A DNA stretch of 64,000 bases from Rubrivivax rivuli (GCF_004016505.1 NZ_SACR01000002.1:744001-808000); one strand, 5' to 3'. Counted from the first letter of the stretch, positions 19,705 to 28,738 are shown. Notes: generated from the letters alone by a model not told the origin. Translations and numbers: made by a program.

Positions 19705-20646
19705 CTATGCCCCCCGTAGCTCCAGCAACCTCCGTGCGAGCGCGTCGCGATCCGGATTGTCAGAAACCCGATCTGGCATCGCGATGTCCTGCCCCTGGTA
19801 CTTCCAATACTCGCTGTTGCGAAGCTTCTCTGACAAGCGGACGCGGTAACGGTCGTCGATCGCCAACAACTTGAGATCGAACAGCGTGTGCAGGTCGGAC
19901 CGCAGCAACAATCCGTTCGATACGGCATAGTCGGTCTGCTCGGAATGCGGCCTGATGTGCGCGGCCTCGAGCAGCTCTTCGACGGCGCAACGACTGATCG
20001 CACACCGCCGCTTGTACGCCAGCATCAGGGCCTCACGAAAGCGCGCCTGTCCACGACGGGTCTTGATCGCCCTCTGCTGCCTCTCGTCTTCGTCGCCTTC
20101 TAAGTCGTCATCCGCTTCAGAACGCGCTGAAGTCTCCGATTCAGCCGGATGCGACGCAGTAGTGTCCAGTTCGAGCGCGCGCCGCAGCTGCGCGGCCGAC
20201 TCTTCCGACAGGCGGAGCGGTGTCCGGAACTGGTTGGGATCTGGACTGCCATTGCGCAGGCCGTCCACGTTCGCAGGGTCCCCGCTGCTCGTATAGAGCT
20301 CAAGAACCCGTGCCACGGATGCATCCAGGAAGTGATTCGGGCGGAATCTATCAAGACGGTCCCTCTTGCCGATGAGGTAGATGTCGCCATCTCGAATGTC
20401 ACGACGCCCCAGCTTCAGCTCAGCCTCTGCCCGTCGTACTGGCTTTCCATCGACGATCAGGCGACCACCAAGGCGCACCTTGCCATCCAGCAGACCAACA
20501 ACAAACACCTCGTCGCCGTCAGACATCGTGTTCAAGGGTCTCCTGTCGTCTCCAGTGAGGTAGTCGATCCAGTCATCGCCCGTCGACAGACTGCTGCGAC
20601 GACCGTCAAAGGTCTGCTTGTTGAAGAAAAAGGTGTAGGAGGCCAT
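19705..20646 (-). CDS. HNH endonuclease with possible PUA/EVE-like N-terminal domain
   Basis: A 313-residue protein. The C-terminal HNH domain (about residues 199-265) shows Cys215 and Cys220, EAAHI (His230), SNG (Asn244) and LRSDLHTLFD (His253), as in the HNH_2 group. The N-terminal 110 residues begin MASYTFFFNKQTFDG and contain DGDEVFVVG and LGGRLIVDG, resembling small beta-barrel PUA/EVE-type modules that read modified bases. I infer that similarity from pattern only. An acidic linker (about 165-190) joins the two. If correct this would be a type IV, modification-dependent restriction enzyme. The start at 20646 follows AAGGGA; base use is less GC-biased than in the core genes. Confidence 0.75.
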   Translation of the reverse strand: MASYTFFFNKQTFDGRRSSLSTGDDWIDYLTGDDRRPLNTMSDGDEVFVVGLLDGKVRLGGRLIVDGKPVRRAEAELKLGRRDIRDGDIYLIGKRDRLDRFRPNHFLDASVARVLELYTSSGDPANVDGLRNGSPDPNQFRTPLRLSEESAAQLRRALELDTTASHPAESETSARSEADDDLEGDEDERQQRAIKTRRGQARFREALMLAYKRRCAISRCAVEELLEAAHIRPHSEQTDYAVSNGLLLRSDLHTLFDLKLLAIDDRYRVRLSEKLRNSEYWKYQGQDIAMPDRVSDNPDRDALARRLLELRGA

Positions 20647-20760
20647 CAATCCCTTTGCTCAACTGTCGGCGTTTCAATTCAGTTCCAACGACGCAGTCCC
20701 ATCTCAGCTTGCGTCAGTCAGCGCGATCCGGCTTTGCAGCACGCGATCAATCTACCAAGC

Positions 20761-22925
20761 CTATCTCGGCCATAGCAATGCAATCTCACGGCATTCCGGC
20801 CGCTCAAAGGGTAGCGCCAGATCGTGCAAGGCACGATCGGCCAACTGACTCGCTGAAGCGAGCCACGGGCCACGGCGACTATCTTCAGGTGCGGGCGCTA
20901 ACGTCTCGCTCCTCGTGTCGATTTCATTGACCGCTTTGAGAACCTGCCAATCTCGCAGCACGCGCATTGATCCATCCCACCCGGCAATGCCAGCGAGGAC
21001 TCTTCGCGCTTGGCGCGTACTGTCTGAGACGCGGTCCATCACCGCGAACACGAGCAGAGGCTCCTCCAGACCGGAAGCAATGCAGAACGACCCCTGCAAC
21101 TTGGTGGCCTGATCCAGCGCCTTGCCGATCACCGGATGGCCGACGCCCATCAGGTCGCCCTCGTGCGCGCCTTTGGTTCGATCGAACTGGATGTTCTCGT
21201 AGCTTCTCTTGATCGCCGGCGATGTGAGCCACTCGTCGGGAGTCCGAAAGCTCAATGACAACCCTTCGACTTTGGGACGACGTCGATTGTGGAAGAGTGC
21301 GTTCTCAAAGAAAGGCAAGAGATCGCGTAAGTCGAGTGGCGGCACTTCCTTCAGATCCGACAGATCGAAGCTCGAAGCGTGGCCCACCAGCTCCTGTACG
21401 GTCTTGATCGCCGACTCTCCTCCGAAAGTGCCGGCCTTTTGGTCGAACCAGTCGGCGATCCTGTCCTTCCGAAGCCCAACAGCCCCAGCGAAGAGATCAT
21501 CGAACGTGTTCGAGCCGCTCATGCCGAGAACAAGCTGCATCAGGTCTTCGGGTTCGTCCATGGCCGAACCCAATGCACGCATGATGCTGTTGAGCTTCTC
21601 CTCAAGCTTCCCCCAGATCAGAGCTTCGACCGTATCCGGATTGCGAAGAGACACCACGCGCACTGGGCGCTGTTGCCCGTAGCGGTTGAGGCGTCCGACC
21701 CGCTGATGCAGCCGCATAGGATTCCAAGGCAGGTCTACGTGAACCAGTGCACTGCACCGCTCCTGCAGATCGATGCCCTCACCACCGGCCTCCGTGGACA
21801 CGAGGAACCGAATGCGTCCAGCATTAAACGCATCGCAAACGTCCTCACGGCGGGCCGAGAGCGTGCGCGAGGTGCCATCGGGCAACATGACCGCGTCCAG
21901 CCTGTTGTCGCCATTCATGAAGCCGACGGAGTCGGAGCCGAACACCCGCATCAACGCAGAAACGATCAACGCCTGCGTGCGCTTGTACTCCGTGAACAGC
22001 AGCACCGGCTCCTCGCTGAAGCGCAATTGGATGACCTCGAGCACACGAGAAATCCGCGTCTCCGACTTCACGGCTCGCCCCGCCGCGATGAGCTCGCCGA
22101 GGTGACGCCCTTCATCCTCCATAAGTTGGATACGGGCCTTGCGCTCCGACTTCAGCCACGCGTCGATCGCCTGGGCCAGTTCTTCGGACTCCTGTTCGCC
22201 TAGATCGGTGGCGAGCTCCTCGCGACTCTGTGCTGCCAGCGCCGCGAGCCGGCGCTGTCTTGTATCCAGCGCCGCAAGGACAGCTGCGATTGAGCTGGAG
22301 GCGAGCTTCTGGAGCGCGATGAGCACAAGGATGACCTGACCACCTTCCAGTCGACCCAACGAAGAGGCGTAGGCCTTCCCGGCCAGGATGAAGCTGGACA
22401 GGAGCTCGTAGAAGGTCTCTTCCTCGTCCGAATAGGTGAACACCTCCGGGAACTGCTGGACGGGCATGAACAGGCGCCGCCCCTTCATGTCGACCGCCTT
22501 CTGCTTTGCGTTGCGGATGAGGTACCGAGGAAGGGCTTGCAGCATCGCCCCCTCGTTCCGGCGCGGGCCAAACAGGTCCGAATCCAGAAGACTCATCAAC
22601 GACCAGAACCCGAAGGCCTTGCCGCGATGCGGCGTGCCAGTGAAGAGCACGCAGGACTCGACCTTGCCCGCTGCATTGAGCTTCTCCAGAAGCTCCAGAC
22701 CGAGTGTCTTCCCGCTGTTCTCCTCCGCGTTGAGGTGATGGGCCTCGTCGACGATCACCATGTCCCAGGCCGGTGCGTCAAGCAGCCGCTCGTGGCGTCC
22801 GTTGCTGTCGAATCTGAGTGTCGGCAGAGAAGCCACAACGACCTGGTGGACGCCCCAGAAGTCTGACCGAACGGTGTCCAGATCGGCGCGGTAGATCGCC
22901 GCTCGGATGGCCGACTTGTCCGGCC
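20761..22925 (-). pseudogene. SNF2/DEAH-type helicase, N-terminus missing
   Basis: About 720 residues of a superfamily 2 helicase. It has motif II DEAHHLNAEE, LFTGTPHRGK (motif III), LLFTEYKRTQALIV (IV), and STEAGGEGIDLQ with RVGRLNRYGQQRPV (V and VI), then a C-terminal region of about 250 residues. The Walker A motif and the preceding N-terminal region are absent: recognisable helicase sequence stops around WPDKSAIRAAIYR near 22,925. The frame then runs into antisense of a VWA gene up to 23,043. ATP binding should therefore be lost. The family is that of phage-defence helicases such as DISARM DrmD, though I cannot assign it to one system. It precedes the HNH gene by 114 bases on the same strand. 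Confidence 0.75.
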
Positions 22926-22945
22926 AAGGGCTGAAGCGGGTGATC
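22900..22945. other. Rearrangement junction fusing two 5'-truncated genes
   Basis: To the left, minus-strand coding for a helicase loses its N-terminal part. To the right, plus-strand coding for a VWA protein begins without its MIDAS motif. The two reading frames point away from a point near 22,920. Both genes lost their 5' ends at the same place, which indicates a deletion, an inversion or an assembly join. I see no insertion sequence or long repeat at the point itself. Confidence 0.65.
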
Positions 22946-23830
22946 CTGCTGTCAGACGGCCAAGCCAACGAGGGGGTGACCGACGCCAGCGAGATCGCCG
23001 CCCAGTGCGCCGCCTGGGCCGCCAAGGGCGTCACCACCAGCACCTACGGCCTGGGCAACAGCTTCAACGAGGAGCTGATGGTGGCGATGGCCCGCGCCGG
23101 TGGCGGCAACCACTACTACGGTGACACGGCCGATGACCTTATGGAGCCGTTCCAGCAGGAGTTGGAACTGCTGGGCAACCTGTGCCTCCGCGACCTGCGC
23201 CTGACAGCATCAGTGCCGGACGGTTTCGCCGTCGAGATGGTGAACCAGCTGCCAAAGACTGACGCCGGATGGCGCCTGCCCGATCTCGCCTGGGGCGCTG
23301 AGGCCTGGGCTGTGCTGCGAGTGACGGTTCCGACCGGTGCACTGCCGTCGGCAGGGCAGTTGTGCACGGTCCTTCGGGTGGCGGTGGTCGGGCAGAGCCT
23401 GGAGGGCGACGCCGTGTCGCTGGAGCGTGTCGGGCTGTCGTTGCCGGTGATGACGTCTGCCGCCTTCGATAACTTGGCGGATGACGAACTGGTTACGCGC
23501 CGTCTGGTGGAGCTGGCCGCTGCAGAGGCCTTGATGGGCATGCGCCAGGCGGCTGCGGCCAGCGACTGGGCCCGCGTCGACGCCTTGCTGGAGGCCGCCA
23601 GCCGGCAGTTCGCCGGCAACGAGTGGGTGGCGGCGGTCCTCGAAGCGATGCGGTCTATCGCCGCCGGGCGCGAACGCGAGCGGGCGATGAAGGAGATGAT
23701 GTACTCGTCCAGCAAGCTGCGCAGCCGGCTGGCGGCGAAGGACGAGAGCGTGGCGTTCCGCCTCGCCGAAGCTTCTTCGGTGCCGGCTTACCTGCGACGC
23801 AAGCCCGCCCAGGGGAAGGGTGACGTCTAG
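22926..23830 (+). pseudogene. VWA-domain protein, C-terminal part only
   Basis: About 300 residues of a von Willebrand factor A protein. The visible part starts at LKRVILLSDGQANEGVTD, the fourth strand of the VWA fold. It continues through TTSTYGLGNSFNEELMVAMARAGGGNHYYG and a C-terminal beta-rich region to a Lys/Gly tail. The N-terminal half, including the DxSxS metal site and any signal peptide, is missing. The open frame begins at an ATG at 22907, but the bases there come from the helicase junction, so this is a broken gene rather than a small intact one. GC-rich codons resemble the host core, unlike the helicase to its left. Confidence 0.7.
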
Positions 23831-23837
23831 TCAGAAC

Positions 23838-23873
23838 TGCGCGGCGGCTGGTCGGCGGAGCGGCCGCCGCGCA
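23838..23873 (+). terminator. Hairpin after the VWA gene
   Basis: An 11-base perfect inverted repeat, TGCGCGGCGGC (23838-23848) and GCCGCCGCGCA (23863-23873), with a 14-base loop, starts 8 bases after the VWA stop codon. There is no T-run, so intrinsic termination is only likely, not proven. Confidence 0.5.
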
Positions 23874-23940
23874 CGGAAGGCCCGGCGTCATGTACCGCGG
23901 CCGAGGTCATTTGTAACCGTGCGGTCGCAGGGGCCGCATC

Positions 23941-23976
23941 CCGACAGACGCTATTAAATCTCCGACAGACGTTATT
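23941..23976. repeat. Direct repeat with 21-bp period, possible mobile-element end
   Basis: CCGACAGACGCTATT at 23941-23955 recurs as CCGACAGACGTTATT at 23962-23976, 14 of 15 bases identical and 21 bases apart. Such helically phased repeats are typical of transposase or regulator binding sites. The repeat lies at the right edge of the accessory island, just before glmS. I did not find a partner copy at the left edge. Confidence 0.6.
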
Positions 23977-24009
23977 CCCACGGATCAGCCGGGCGAGGCA
24001 AATCGGCCC

Positions 24010-25911
24010 TCACTCCACCGTCACACTCTTCGCCAGATTCCGCGGCTTGTCCACATCCGTCCCACGCGCGCAGGCCGTGTGATACGCCAGCAGCTGCAGC
24101 GGCACCACGTGCAGCAGCGGGCTCAGCGAGCCGTAGTGCTCGGGCATGCGGATGACGTGCACGCCAGGCTCGCTGCCGATGTGGGTGTCGCTGTCGGCGA
24201 ACACGTAGAGCTGGCCGCCGCGGGCACGCACTTCCTGCAGGTTGCTCTTGAGCTTTTCCAGCAGCGCGTCGTTCGGCGCCACGGTCACCACCGGCATCTC
24301 GTCGGTGACGAGCGCCAGCGGGCCGTGCTTCAGCTCACCCGCCGGGTAGGCCTCGGCGTGGATGTAGCTGATCTCCTTCAGCTTCAGCGCGCCTTCCAGC
24401 GCGATGGGGTAGTGCAGGCCGCGGCCCAGGAAGAGCGCGTTCTCTTTGCGCGCGAAGTCTTCGCTCCACGCGATGATCTGCGGCTCCAGCGCCAGCACGG
24501 CCTGCAACGCCACGGGCAGGTGGCGCAGCGCCTTCAGCTCGGCGGCCTCTTGCTTCTCGCTCAGGCGGCCGCGCACCAGCGCCAGCGCCAGCGTCAGCAG
24601 GTACAGGCCCGCCAGCTGCGTGGTGAAGGCCTTGGTGCTGGCCACCCCGATCTCCACGCCGGCCCGCGTGATGTAGGCCAGCTTGCACTCGCGCACCATC
24701 GCGCTGGTGCTCACGTTGCAGATGGTCAGCGTGTGCTCCATGCCCAGGCTGCGCGCATGCTTGAGGGCCGCCAGGGTGTCTGCCGTCTCGCCGCTTTGCG
24801 TGATGGTGACGACCAGCGTCTTCGGGTCGGGCACGCTGTCGCGGTAGCGGTACTCGCTGGCGATCTCCACGCTGGTGGGAATGCCCGCGATGCTCTCCAG
24901 CCAGTACTTGGCCGTCATGCCGGCGTAGCTGCTGGTGCCGCAGGCGAGGATGAGCACGCGGTCCACCTCCTTGAAGACGCGGTAGGCGCCGTCGCCGAAC
25001 AACTCGGGGCTGATGCCTTCCACGCCCTCCAGCGTGTCGGCCAGCGCGCGCGGCTGCTCGAAGATCTCTTTCTGCATGTAGTGGCGGTAGGGGCCGAGTT
25101 CGGCCGCGCCGCTGTGGGCGGTGACGGTGCGCACCGGGCGCTGCACGGGCAGGTAGCGGCCCTGTGCATCGGCAGCGGTGATCCACACCTTGCCGAGTTG
25201 CAGGTCGACCACGTCGCCCTCTTCCAGGTAGACGATCTGGTCGGTGACACCGGCCAGGGCCATGGCGTCGCTGGCCAGGAAGTTCTCGCCAGGGCACACG
25301 CCCAGCACCAGCGGCGAGCCCTGGCGCGCACCCACCACGCGGTGGGGCTCGTCACGCGCGAACACCGCGATCGCGTAGGCACCCTTCAGCAGCGGCAGCG
25401 CGCGCTGCACGGCGTCGAGCAGGTCGCCGTCGTAGAAGCTGTGCACCAGGTGGGCGATGACCTCGGTGTCGGTCTGGCTGGTGAAGACGTAGCCGCGCTC
25501 GCGCAGCTCGGCGCGGAGCTCGTCGTGGTTCTCGATGATGCCGTTGTGCACGAGGCCGATGCGCGCCACCGGCGTGGTGCTGGCAGCGTCGGCTTCCAGG
25601 CTGCCGAAGCCGGTGGCCATGGCGTCGACGTTGGCGCCGGCGCTGAAGTGCGGGTGCGCGTTGTGCACCGCCGGCGCACCGTGCGTGGCCCAGCGCGTGT
25701 GGGCGATGCCGGTGCCGCTGGCCACGCCGTCGGTGGCGATGTTGGTCTCCAGCTCGGCCACGCGGCTGGTGCTGCGCGCGCGCCGCAGGGCGCCGTCCTG
25801 GTGCACGGCCACGCCGCAGCTGTCATAGCCGCGGTACTCCAGGCGCTTCAGGCCTTCCAGCAGGATGGGAACGATGTTGCGGTTGCTGACGGCGCCGACG
25901 ATGCCACACAT
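24010..25911 (-). CDS. glmS: Glutamine-fructose-6-phosphate aminotransferase (isomerising)
   Basis: A 633-residue enzyme making glucosamine-6-phosphate from fructose-6-phosphate and glutamine, the first step to UDP-GlcNAc. The N-terminal glutaminase domain begins MCGIVGAV (Cys2 nucleophile) and has HTRWATHG and HNGIIEN. Two SIS sugar-isomerase domains follow (for example ACGTSSYAG and [13 protein letters not shown]), ending KSVTVE. It is about 25 residues longer than E. coli GlmS (609) because of an insertion between HPHFSAGA and ARIGLVHNG. The start at 25911 is fixed by the catalytic Cys2; the frame is open to 26049. A divergent Lrp-type gene lies upstream. Confidence 0.97.
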   Translation of the reverse strand: MCGIVGAVSNRNIVPILLEGLKRLEYRGYDSCGVAVHQDGALRRARSTSRVAELETNIATDGVASGTGIAHTRWATHGAPAVHNAHPHFSAGANVDAMATGFGSLEADAASTTPVARIGLVHNGIIENHDELRAELRERGYVFTSQTDTEVIAHLVHSFYDGDLLDAVQRALPLLKGAYAIAVFARDEPHRVVGARQGSPLVLGVCPGENFLASDAMALAGVTDQIVYLEEGDVVDLQLGKVWITAADAQGRYLPVQRPVRTVTAHSGAAELGPYRHYMQKEIFEQPRALADTLEGVEGISPELFGDGAYRVFKEVDRVLILACGTSSYAGMTAKYWLESIAGIPTSVEIASEYRYRDSVPDPKTLVVTITQSGETADTLAALKHARSLGMEHTLTICNVSTSAMVRECKLAYITRAGVEIGVASTKAFTTQLAGLYLLTLALALVRGRLSEKQEAAELKALRHLPVALQAVLALEPQIIAWSEDFARKENALFLGRGLHYPIALEGALKLKEISYIHAEAYPAGELKHGPLALVTDEMPVVTVAPNDALLEKLKSNLQEVRARGGQLYVFADSDTHIGSEPGVHVIRMPEHYGSLSPLLHVVPLQLLAYHTACARGTDVDKPRNLAKSVTVE

Positions 25912-26047
25912 GTGGAAAGCTCCTGGATGCTCAAAAGTGGCGCATGCTAGGCCAGGAAGCCCGGCATTTTCTTGCGATATCAACCTTGTTTTGAAGCAAA
26001 ACGCCACTCGTGCAGATGTGCACGTCTGAAGATTCATATTCTGACTC

Positions 26048-26070
26048 ATGATGAATTATTCTTTCATCAT
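26048..26070. promoter_or_regulatory. Palindrome overlapping the lrp-like start, possible operator
   Basis: ATGATGAA (26048-26055) and TTCATCAT (26063-26070) form a perfect 8-base inverted repeat with a 7-base AT-rich spacer, in the divergent region of glmS and the Lrp-type gene. Lrp/AsnC proteins often repress their own genes from such sites. The role is inferred. Confidence 0.5.
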
Positions 26071-26557
26071 GAACCTCGACGCCACCGACCTGCGCCTGCT
26101 CGCCCTGCTGCAAGACGACGCCTCGCTCACCAACCAGGCCCTGGCCGACCGCGCCGGCACCTCGCCGGCCACGGCGCTGCGCCGGGTGCGCCGGCTGGAA
26201 GAAGGCGGGGTCATCGAACGCCGCGTGGCCTTGTTGAACCCACAGGCCCTGTGGGCGGGGCACGGGGGCCTCACGGCGCTGGTGGAGATCACGCTCGACC
26301 GCCAGGGCGCCGAGCACCTGGAAGCCTTCGAGGCCCGCGCCGTGGCCGACGCCGCCGTGCAGCAGGTGTGGCGCGTGAGCCCGGGGCCCGATTTCGTGCT
26401 GGTGGCGCACGTGGAAGGCATGCCGGCCTACCAGGCGCTGGTGCAGCGCCTCTTCACGCAAGACGCCAACGTGCGCAACGTGAAGGCCTTCTTCAGCGTT
26501 AAGCGCGCGAAGTTCGAGCCCCGGCTGCCGCTGCCGCCCGCCAGCGCGGCCGGCTGA
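26069..26557 (+). CDS. Lrp/AsnC family transcription regulator
   Basis: A 162-residue regulator. The N-terminal winged helix-turn-helix (LDATDLRLLALLQDDASLTNQALADRAGTSPATALRRVRRLEEGGVI) is followed by the AsnC ligand-binding domain (from about residue 70, including VSPGPDFVLVAHVEG and VKAFFSVKRAKFE). Members sense amino acids and act locally or globally. I favour the start at 26069 (MNLDATD), which matches the family. In-frame ATGs at 26048 and 26051 would add up to seven residues. No Shine-Dalgarno is evident at any of them. Its target may be itself or glmS, judging only from position. Confidence 0.88.
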   Translation: MNLDATDLRLLALLQDDASLTNQALADRAGTSPATALRRVRRLEEGGVIERRVALLNPQALWAGHGGLTALVEITLDRQGAEHLEAFEARAVADAAVQQVWRVSPGPDFVLVAHVEGMPAYQALVQRLFTQDANVRNVKAFFSVKRAKFEPRLPLPPASAAG

Positions 26558-26564
26558 GGCGTGC

Positions 26565-27749
26565 TCAGGCCGCCTTCAGCACCGCCAGGCCCTTGAGGTA
26601 TTCGCCCTCGGGGAAGACCAGCGTGGTGGGGTGGTCACACGCGCCTTCCAGGCGCTGCAGGATGGCGCCGTCCACGCCGGCGTCCATGGCCGCGCCAGCC
26701 ACGATCTTGTGGAAGAGCTCGGCGCCGATGCCGCCGCTGCAGCTGTAGGTGAGCAGCAAGCCCCCGGGCTGCAGCAGCTTCAGCGCCAGGCGGTTGATGT
26801 CCTTGTAGGCGCGGCTCGCGCGGTCGGCATGGGCCGCGGTGGGCGCGAACTTCGGCGGGTCGAGCACGATGCAGTCGAAGCGCCGGCCCTCCTTCAGCGC
26901 GTCGCGCAGGTACTGGTTGACGTCGGCATCGCGGGCTTCGCTGCGCGCGGGGTCGAAGCCGTTGAGCGCCACGTGCGCGTTCACGCGCTCGAGGGCGGGC
27001 GCCGAGGAGTCGATGCTCGTCACGCGCGCCGCGCCGCCAGCCAGGGCCGCCACGCTGAAACCGCCGGTGTAGCAGTAGCAGTTCAGCACGTCCTGGAAGC
27101 CGTAGTGCTGCACCCAGCGCTGCAGCAGCGCGCGGTTGTCGCGCTGGTCGAGATAGAAGCCGGTCTTGTGGCCCTGCGCCACGTCCAGCGTCAGGCGCCA
27201 GCCGTGTTCGGTGATGGTGATCTCGGTGGGCCCCTCGCCGCGCAGCCAGCCGGTGGCGGGCTGCAGGCCTTCCAGCCCGCGCACGCCGGAATCGCTGCGC
27301 TCATACAGGCGCGTGCAACCGGTGGCCTGCAGCAGCACGTCGGCCAGGGTCTGCTTCCAGCGCTCGGTGCCGGCGCTGAGGAACTGCACGCTCAGCGTGT
27401 CGGCATAACGGTCGACGATCAGCCCCGGCAGCCCGTCGGCCTCGCCATGCACCAGGCGCACGCCGTCGCTGGCGATGGGCAGGCGCGCGCGCAGCGCCAC
27501 GGCGCGCTGCACGCGGCGTTCGAAGAAGGCGCGGTCGATGCGCTCGGCCTCGTCGAAGCTCCAGGCGCGCACGCGGATCATCGAGGTGGGGCTGTACGCC
27601 GCCCAGGCGAGGAACTTGCCGGCGGCGTCTTCCACGCGCACGGTCTCGCCGGCATCGGCGGCACCCTTGGCGATGCTGCCCTGGAACACCCAGGGGTGGC
27701 GGCGTTGCAGCGAGCGCTCTTTGCCCTCGCGGAGGCGGATGGCTTTCAT
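26565..27749 (-). CDS. rlmI: 23S rRNA m5C1962 methyltransferase RlmI-like
   Basis: A 394-residue class I SAM-dependent methyltransferase. The N-terminal PUA domain (starts MKAIRLREGKERSLQRRHPWVFQGSI) and a central RNA-binding segment precede the Rossmann catalytic domain. The latter has DVLNCYCYTGGFSVAALAGG for SAM, DCIVLDPPKFA as active-site motif, and LLTYSCSGGIG with the catalytic Cys. The family methylates C1962 of 23S rRNA. It has its own ATG at 27749, so it can be made separately even though the upstream xerC frame reads into it. Downstream lies the convergent Lrp-type gene, 7 bases away. Confidence 0.88.
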   Translation of the reverse strand: MKAIRLREGKERSLQRRHPWVFQGSIAKGAADAGETVRVEDAAGKFLAWAAYSPTSMIRVRAWSFDEAERIDRAFFERRVQRAVALRARLPIASDGVRLVHGEADGLPGLIVDRYADTLSVQFLSAGTERWKQTLADVLLQATGCTRLYERSDSGVRGLEGLQPATGWLRGEGPTEITITEHGWRLTLDVAQGHKTGFYLDQRDNRALLQRWVQHYGFQDVLNCYCYTGGFSVAALAGGAARVTSIDSSAPALERVNAHVALNGFDPARSEARDADVNQYLRDALKEGRRFDCIVLDPPKFAPTAAHADRASRAYKDINRLALKLLQPGGLLLTYSCSGGIGAELFHKIVAGAAMDAGVDGAILQRLEGACDHPTTLVFPEGEYLKGLAVLKAA

Positions 27750-28721
27750 GGCTTCAGATCCACTCTTTTTCTTGGCGCGCGGGTGCGCGGCGTCGTAGGC
27801 CCGTGCCAGGTGCTGGAAGTCGAGCTTGGTGTAGACCTGGGTGGTGCTGATGCTGGCGTGGCCCAGCAGCTCCTGCACGGCGCGCAGGTCGCCGCTGCTC
27901 TGCAGCAGGTGGCTGGCGTAGCTGTGGCGCAGCATGTGCGGGTGCACGCGCGTGGGCAGGCCGGCCTGCGCGGCCTGCAGCTGCAGGCGGTTGCGCAGCT
28001 GGTTGGGCGTGAGGCGCGTGCCCAGGCGGCTGACGAAGAGCGCCGGCTCGCCGGCCGCGGCCAGCGTGGCGCGCCAGGGCAGCCAGGCCTGCAGCGCCGC
28101 CAAGGCTGCGCTGCCGATGGGCAGGCTGCGGCGCTTGCCGCCCTTGCCCTGCACGTGGGCCGTGGCATCGGGCAGATCGAGCCAGCCGCGGCTGGCGCTG
28201 CCGGTCTCGGGCCCGGCCTGCAGGTCCAGGCCCAGCACCTCGGCCACGCGCAGGCCGCAACCGTACAGAAGCTCGGTGATCGCGTGGTCGCGCGCGGCCA
28301 GCGCGGGTGGGGTGTTCTCGGTCTGGTGATCGGCCAGCGCCATGGCCTGCTCCACACCCAACGCCTTGGGCAGGGGCTTGGCCGACTTGGGCGGGCGCAG
28401 GCCTTCCACGGGGTTGAGCTTCACCACGCCCTGGCGCCCCCACCAGCGGTAGAGGCCGCGCCACGCGGCCAGGTGGATGGCGATGCTGCGCGCCGCCAGG
28501 CCGCGCAAGCGCAGCTGCGCCACCCAGCCACGCAGGTGGTGCACCTGGGCCTGCTGCAAGGGCACAGCGCTGGCCGTCGCGGCGGTTTGCAGGCGGCGCA
28601 GCGCCTCGCGGTACATGGCCAGGGTGCGCTCGGCCAGACGCCGTTCCACACGCAGGTGCGTGAGAAAGTCTTCGAGCGCGGAATCGAGCGGCGCGTCGGC
28701 CGCCGGCACCGGCGTGCTCAC
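26565..28721 (-). CDS. xerC: XerC tyrosine recombinase, reading frame continuous with RlmI
   Basis: The first 324 codons (28721-27750) encode XerC, which with XerD resolves chromosome dimers at dif. It has an N-terminal SAM-like core-binding domain (about 10-95) and a catalytic domain with LLYGCGLRVAEVL (Arg), GKGGKRR (Lys), HPHMLRHSYASHLL (His, Arg), LGHASISTTQVYT (His, Tyr) and the usual end FQHLARAYDAAHPRA. Instead of stopping, the frame runs through KKKSGSEA straight into the methyltransferase RlmI, giving a 718-residue open frame. An A5 run (27766-27770 on the minus strand) sits at the join. One extra A would end XerC at a TGA at 27756-27754, so a frameshift or sequencing error is as likely as a true fusion. 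The start is a GTG at 28721. Confidence 0.85.
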   Translation of the reverse strand: MSTPVPAADAPLDSALEDFLTHLRVERRLAERTLAMYREALRRLQTAATASAVPLQQAQVHHLRGWVAQLRLRGLAARSIAIHLAAWRGLYRWWGRQGVVKLNPVEGLRPPKSAKPLPKALGVEQAMALADHQTENTPPALAARDHAITELLYGCGLRVAEVLGLDLQAGPETGSASRGWLDLPDATAHVQGKGGKRRSLPIGSAALAALQAWLPWRATLAAAGEPALFVSRLGTRLTPNQLRNRLQLQAAQAGLPTRVHPHMLRHSYASHLLQSSGDLRAVQELLGHASISTTQVYTKLDFQHLARAYDAAHPRAKKKSGSEAMKAIRLREGKERSLQRRHPWVFQGSIAKGAADAGETVRVEDAAGKFLAWAAYSPTSMIRVRAWSFDEAERIDRAFFERRVQRAVALRARLPIASDGVRLVHGEADGLPGLIVDRYADTLSVQFLSAGTERWKQTLADVLLQATGCTRLYERSDSGVRGLEGLQPATGWLRGEGPTEITITEHGWRLTLDVAQGHKTGFYLDQRDNRALLQRWVQHYGFQDVLNCYCYTGGFSVAALAGGAARVTSIDSSAPALERVNAHVALNGFDPARSEARDADVNQYLRDALKEGRRFDCIVLDPPKFAPTAAHADRASRAYKDINRLALKLLQPGGLLLTYSCSGGIGAELFHKIVAGAAMDAGVDGAILQRLEGACDHPTTLVFPEGEYLKGLAVLKAA

Positions 28722-28738
28722 GCGCCGCCCCGCCTGCC

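Noticed and set aside
22907..23830. VWA frame read as an intact 307-residue gene from the ATG at 22907
   Set aside because: The first codons derive from the helicase junction and the VWA metal site is missing, so it is treated as a truncated gene.
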